Below, piece by piece: positions 5,623 to 5,926 of a stretch of 5,926 nt of DNA. The stretch is from Desulfovibrionaceae bacterium. GTDB lineage: Bacteria > Desulfobacterota > Desulfovibrionia > Desulfovibrionales > Desulfovibrionaceae. The notes under the pieces were generated by a model. It made no database searches. It saw nothing but the letters and a program-made list of their open reading frames with translations, and was not told the origin of the DNA. The number at the start of each line of letters is the position of its first letter. The stretch's first letter is position 1. The position numbers and the translations under genes were made by a program. The stretch is taken from positions 1-5,926 of the forward strand of contig CAAGJV010000052.1 of assembly GCA_900770205.1 (NCBI GenBank), given 5' to 3'.

Positions 5623-5926
5623 TTAACTTCTGTCTTTGGGGGCACAAAGTATGATAAGAGCTGGTATAGTGAAGAACATACCAGTGATAAGCGCGGGGAG
5701 ATAGTTTCCCGCAGTATTGTAGATATATCCCCCCAGAAAAGGTCCGATTATGCCAGCAAGCATGGAAATAGGGGCGGCTGCGCCTACGTTACTTTCAAAA
5801 TAGGCTGTTCCATACCGCGCTATGAATGCATTTATTTGGGGGATGGTTCCCCCATACGCCAGAGCTATGGTGACAAGGGCAACTATCAGTAGTGTAAGGA
5901 AATTTTCGCACTTTCCAAAAAATGGA
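5623..5926 (-). CDS. C-terminal part of an MFS transporter (partial)
   Basis: On the minus strand an open frame enters from the right window edge and ends with TAA (bases 5625-5623), giving the last 100 residues of a membrane protein. It has the pattern of the last three segments of a major facilitator: a hydrophobic helix 'LLIVALVTIALAYGGTIPQ', a loop with 'ARYGTAYFESNVGAA', a helix 'PISMLAGIIGPFLGGYIYN' with the typical 'GP..GG.IY...G.Y' signature, and a last helix of about 20 residues ('LITGMFFTIPALIILC') before a short charged tail 'APKDRS'. The arrangement resembles oxalate:formate antiporter or monocarboxylate-type MFS proteins, so transport of a small organic acid is possible but not proven. 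It is convergent with the HEAT-like gene; its promoter and N-terminal two thirds lie outside the window. Confidence 0.85.
   Translation of the reverse strand, partial: PFFGKCENFLTLLIVALVTIALAYGGTIPQINAFIARYGTAYFESNVGAAAPISMLAGIIGPFLGGYIYNTAGNYLPALITGMFFTIPALIILCAPKDRS

Noticed and set aside
5593..5892. A 99-codon + strand open frame at the right end
   Set aside because: It is antisense to the MFS C-terminus, its product has no recognisable pattern, and no Shine-Dalgarno site stands before it.
1..5926. CRISPR array, tRNA, rRNA, phage or toxin-antitoxin genes
   Set aside because: No regularly spaced direct repeats, no tRNA-like cloverleaf, no rRNA sequence and no integrase, transposase or toxin motif was seen on either strand.

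Overview
The window looks like ordinary chromosome from an anaerobic, moderately GC-rich bacterium. Gene content (a fumarate/adenylylsulfate-reductase-type flavoprotein next to a GltD-like iron-sulfur flavoprotein, an SLC13 anion permease, and small TPR and HEAT proteins) would fit a gut Desulfovibrionaceae-like organism. That assignment is inference from style and content; no taxonomic marker gene is present.

Layout. (1) Bases 2-376 (+) are the C-terminal 124 residues of an FAD-dependent reductase of the fumarate reductase/AprA type, cut by the window edge. (2) 418-2109 (+) is a 563-residue NAD(P)H:iron-sulfur flavoprotein with an N-terminal cysteine-rich domain, a GltD-like two-dinucleotide-site core and a C-terminal ferredoxin domain. 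It probably passes electrons to the upstream flavoprotein, with which it appears to form an operon. (3) A strong 17-bp hairpin at 2144-2183 ends that operon. (4) 2258-3727 (+) is an SLC13/DASS-type anion permease with its own terminator at 3767-3797. (5) 3921-4535 (+) is a TPR lipoprotein, followed 17 nt later by 4553-5377 (+), a cytoplasmic HEAT-like helical-repeat protein; these two probably share a transcript. (6) 5378-5622 is an AT-rich convergent intergenic region. It holds a 103-107 bp element with imperfect terminal inverted repeats, each ending in CTAG, which looks like an IS630/mariner-type MITE. (7) 5623-5926 on the minus strand is the C-terminal 100 residues of an MFS transporter whose start lies beyond the window.

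Together the left half looks like a small redox-plus-transport module: NAD(P)H is oxidised by the GltD-like protein, electrons go to the substrate-reducing flavoprotein, and the neighbouring anion permease may import the substrate. The terminator between them makes the transporter link weaker than the link between the two flavoproteins. The TPR/HEAT pair has no recognisable function. I see no CRISPR array, tRNA, rRNA, phage gene or intact insertion sequence. The two points most worth following are the unassigned flavoprotein pair and the MITE-like element.
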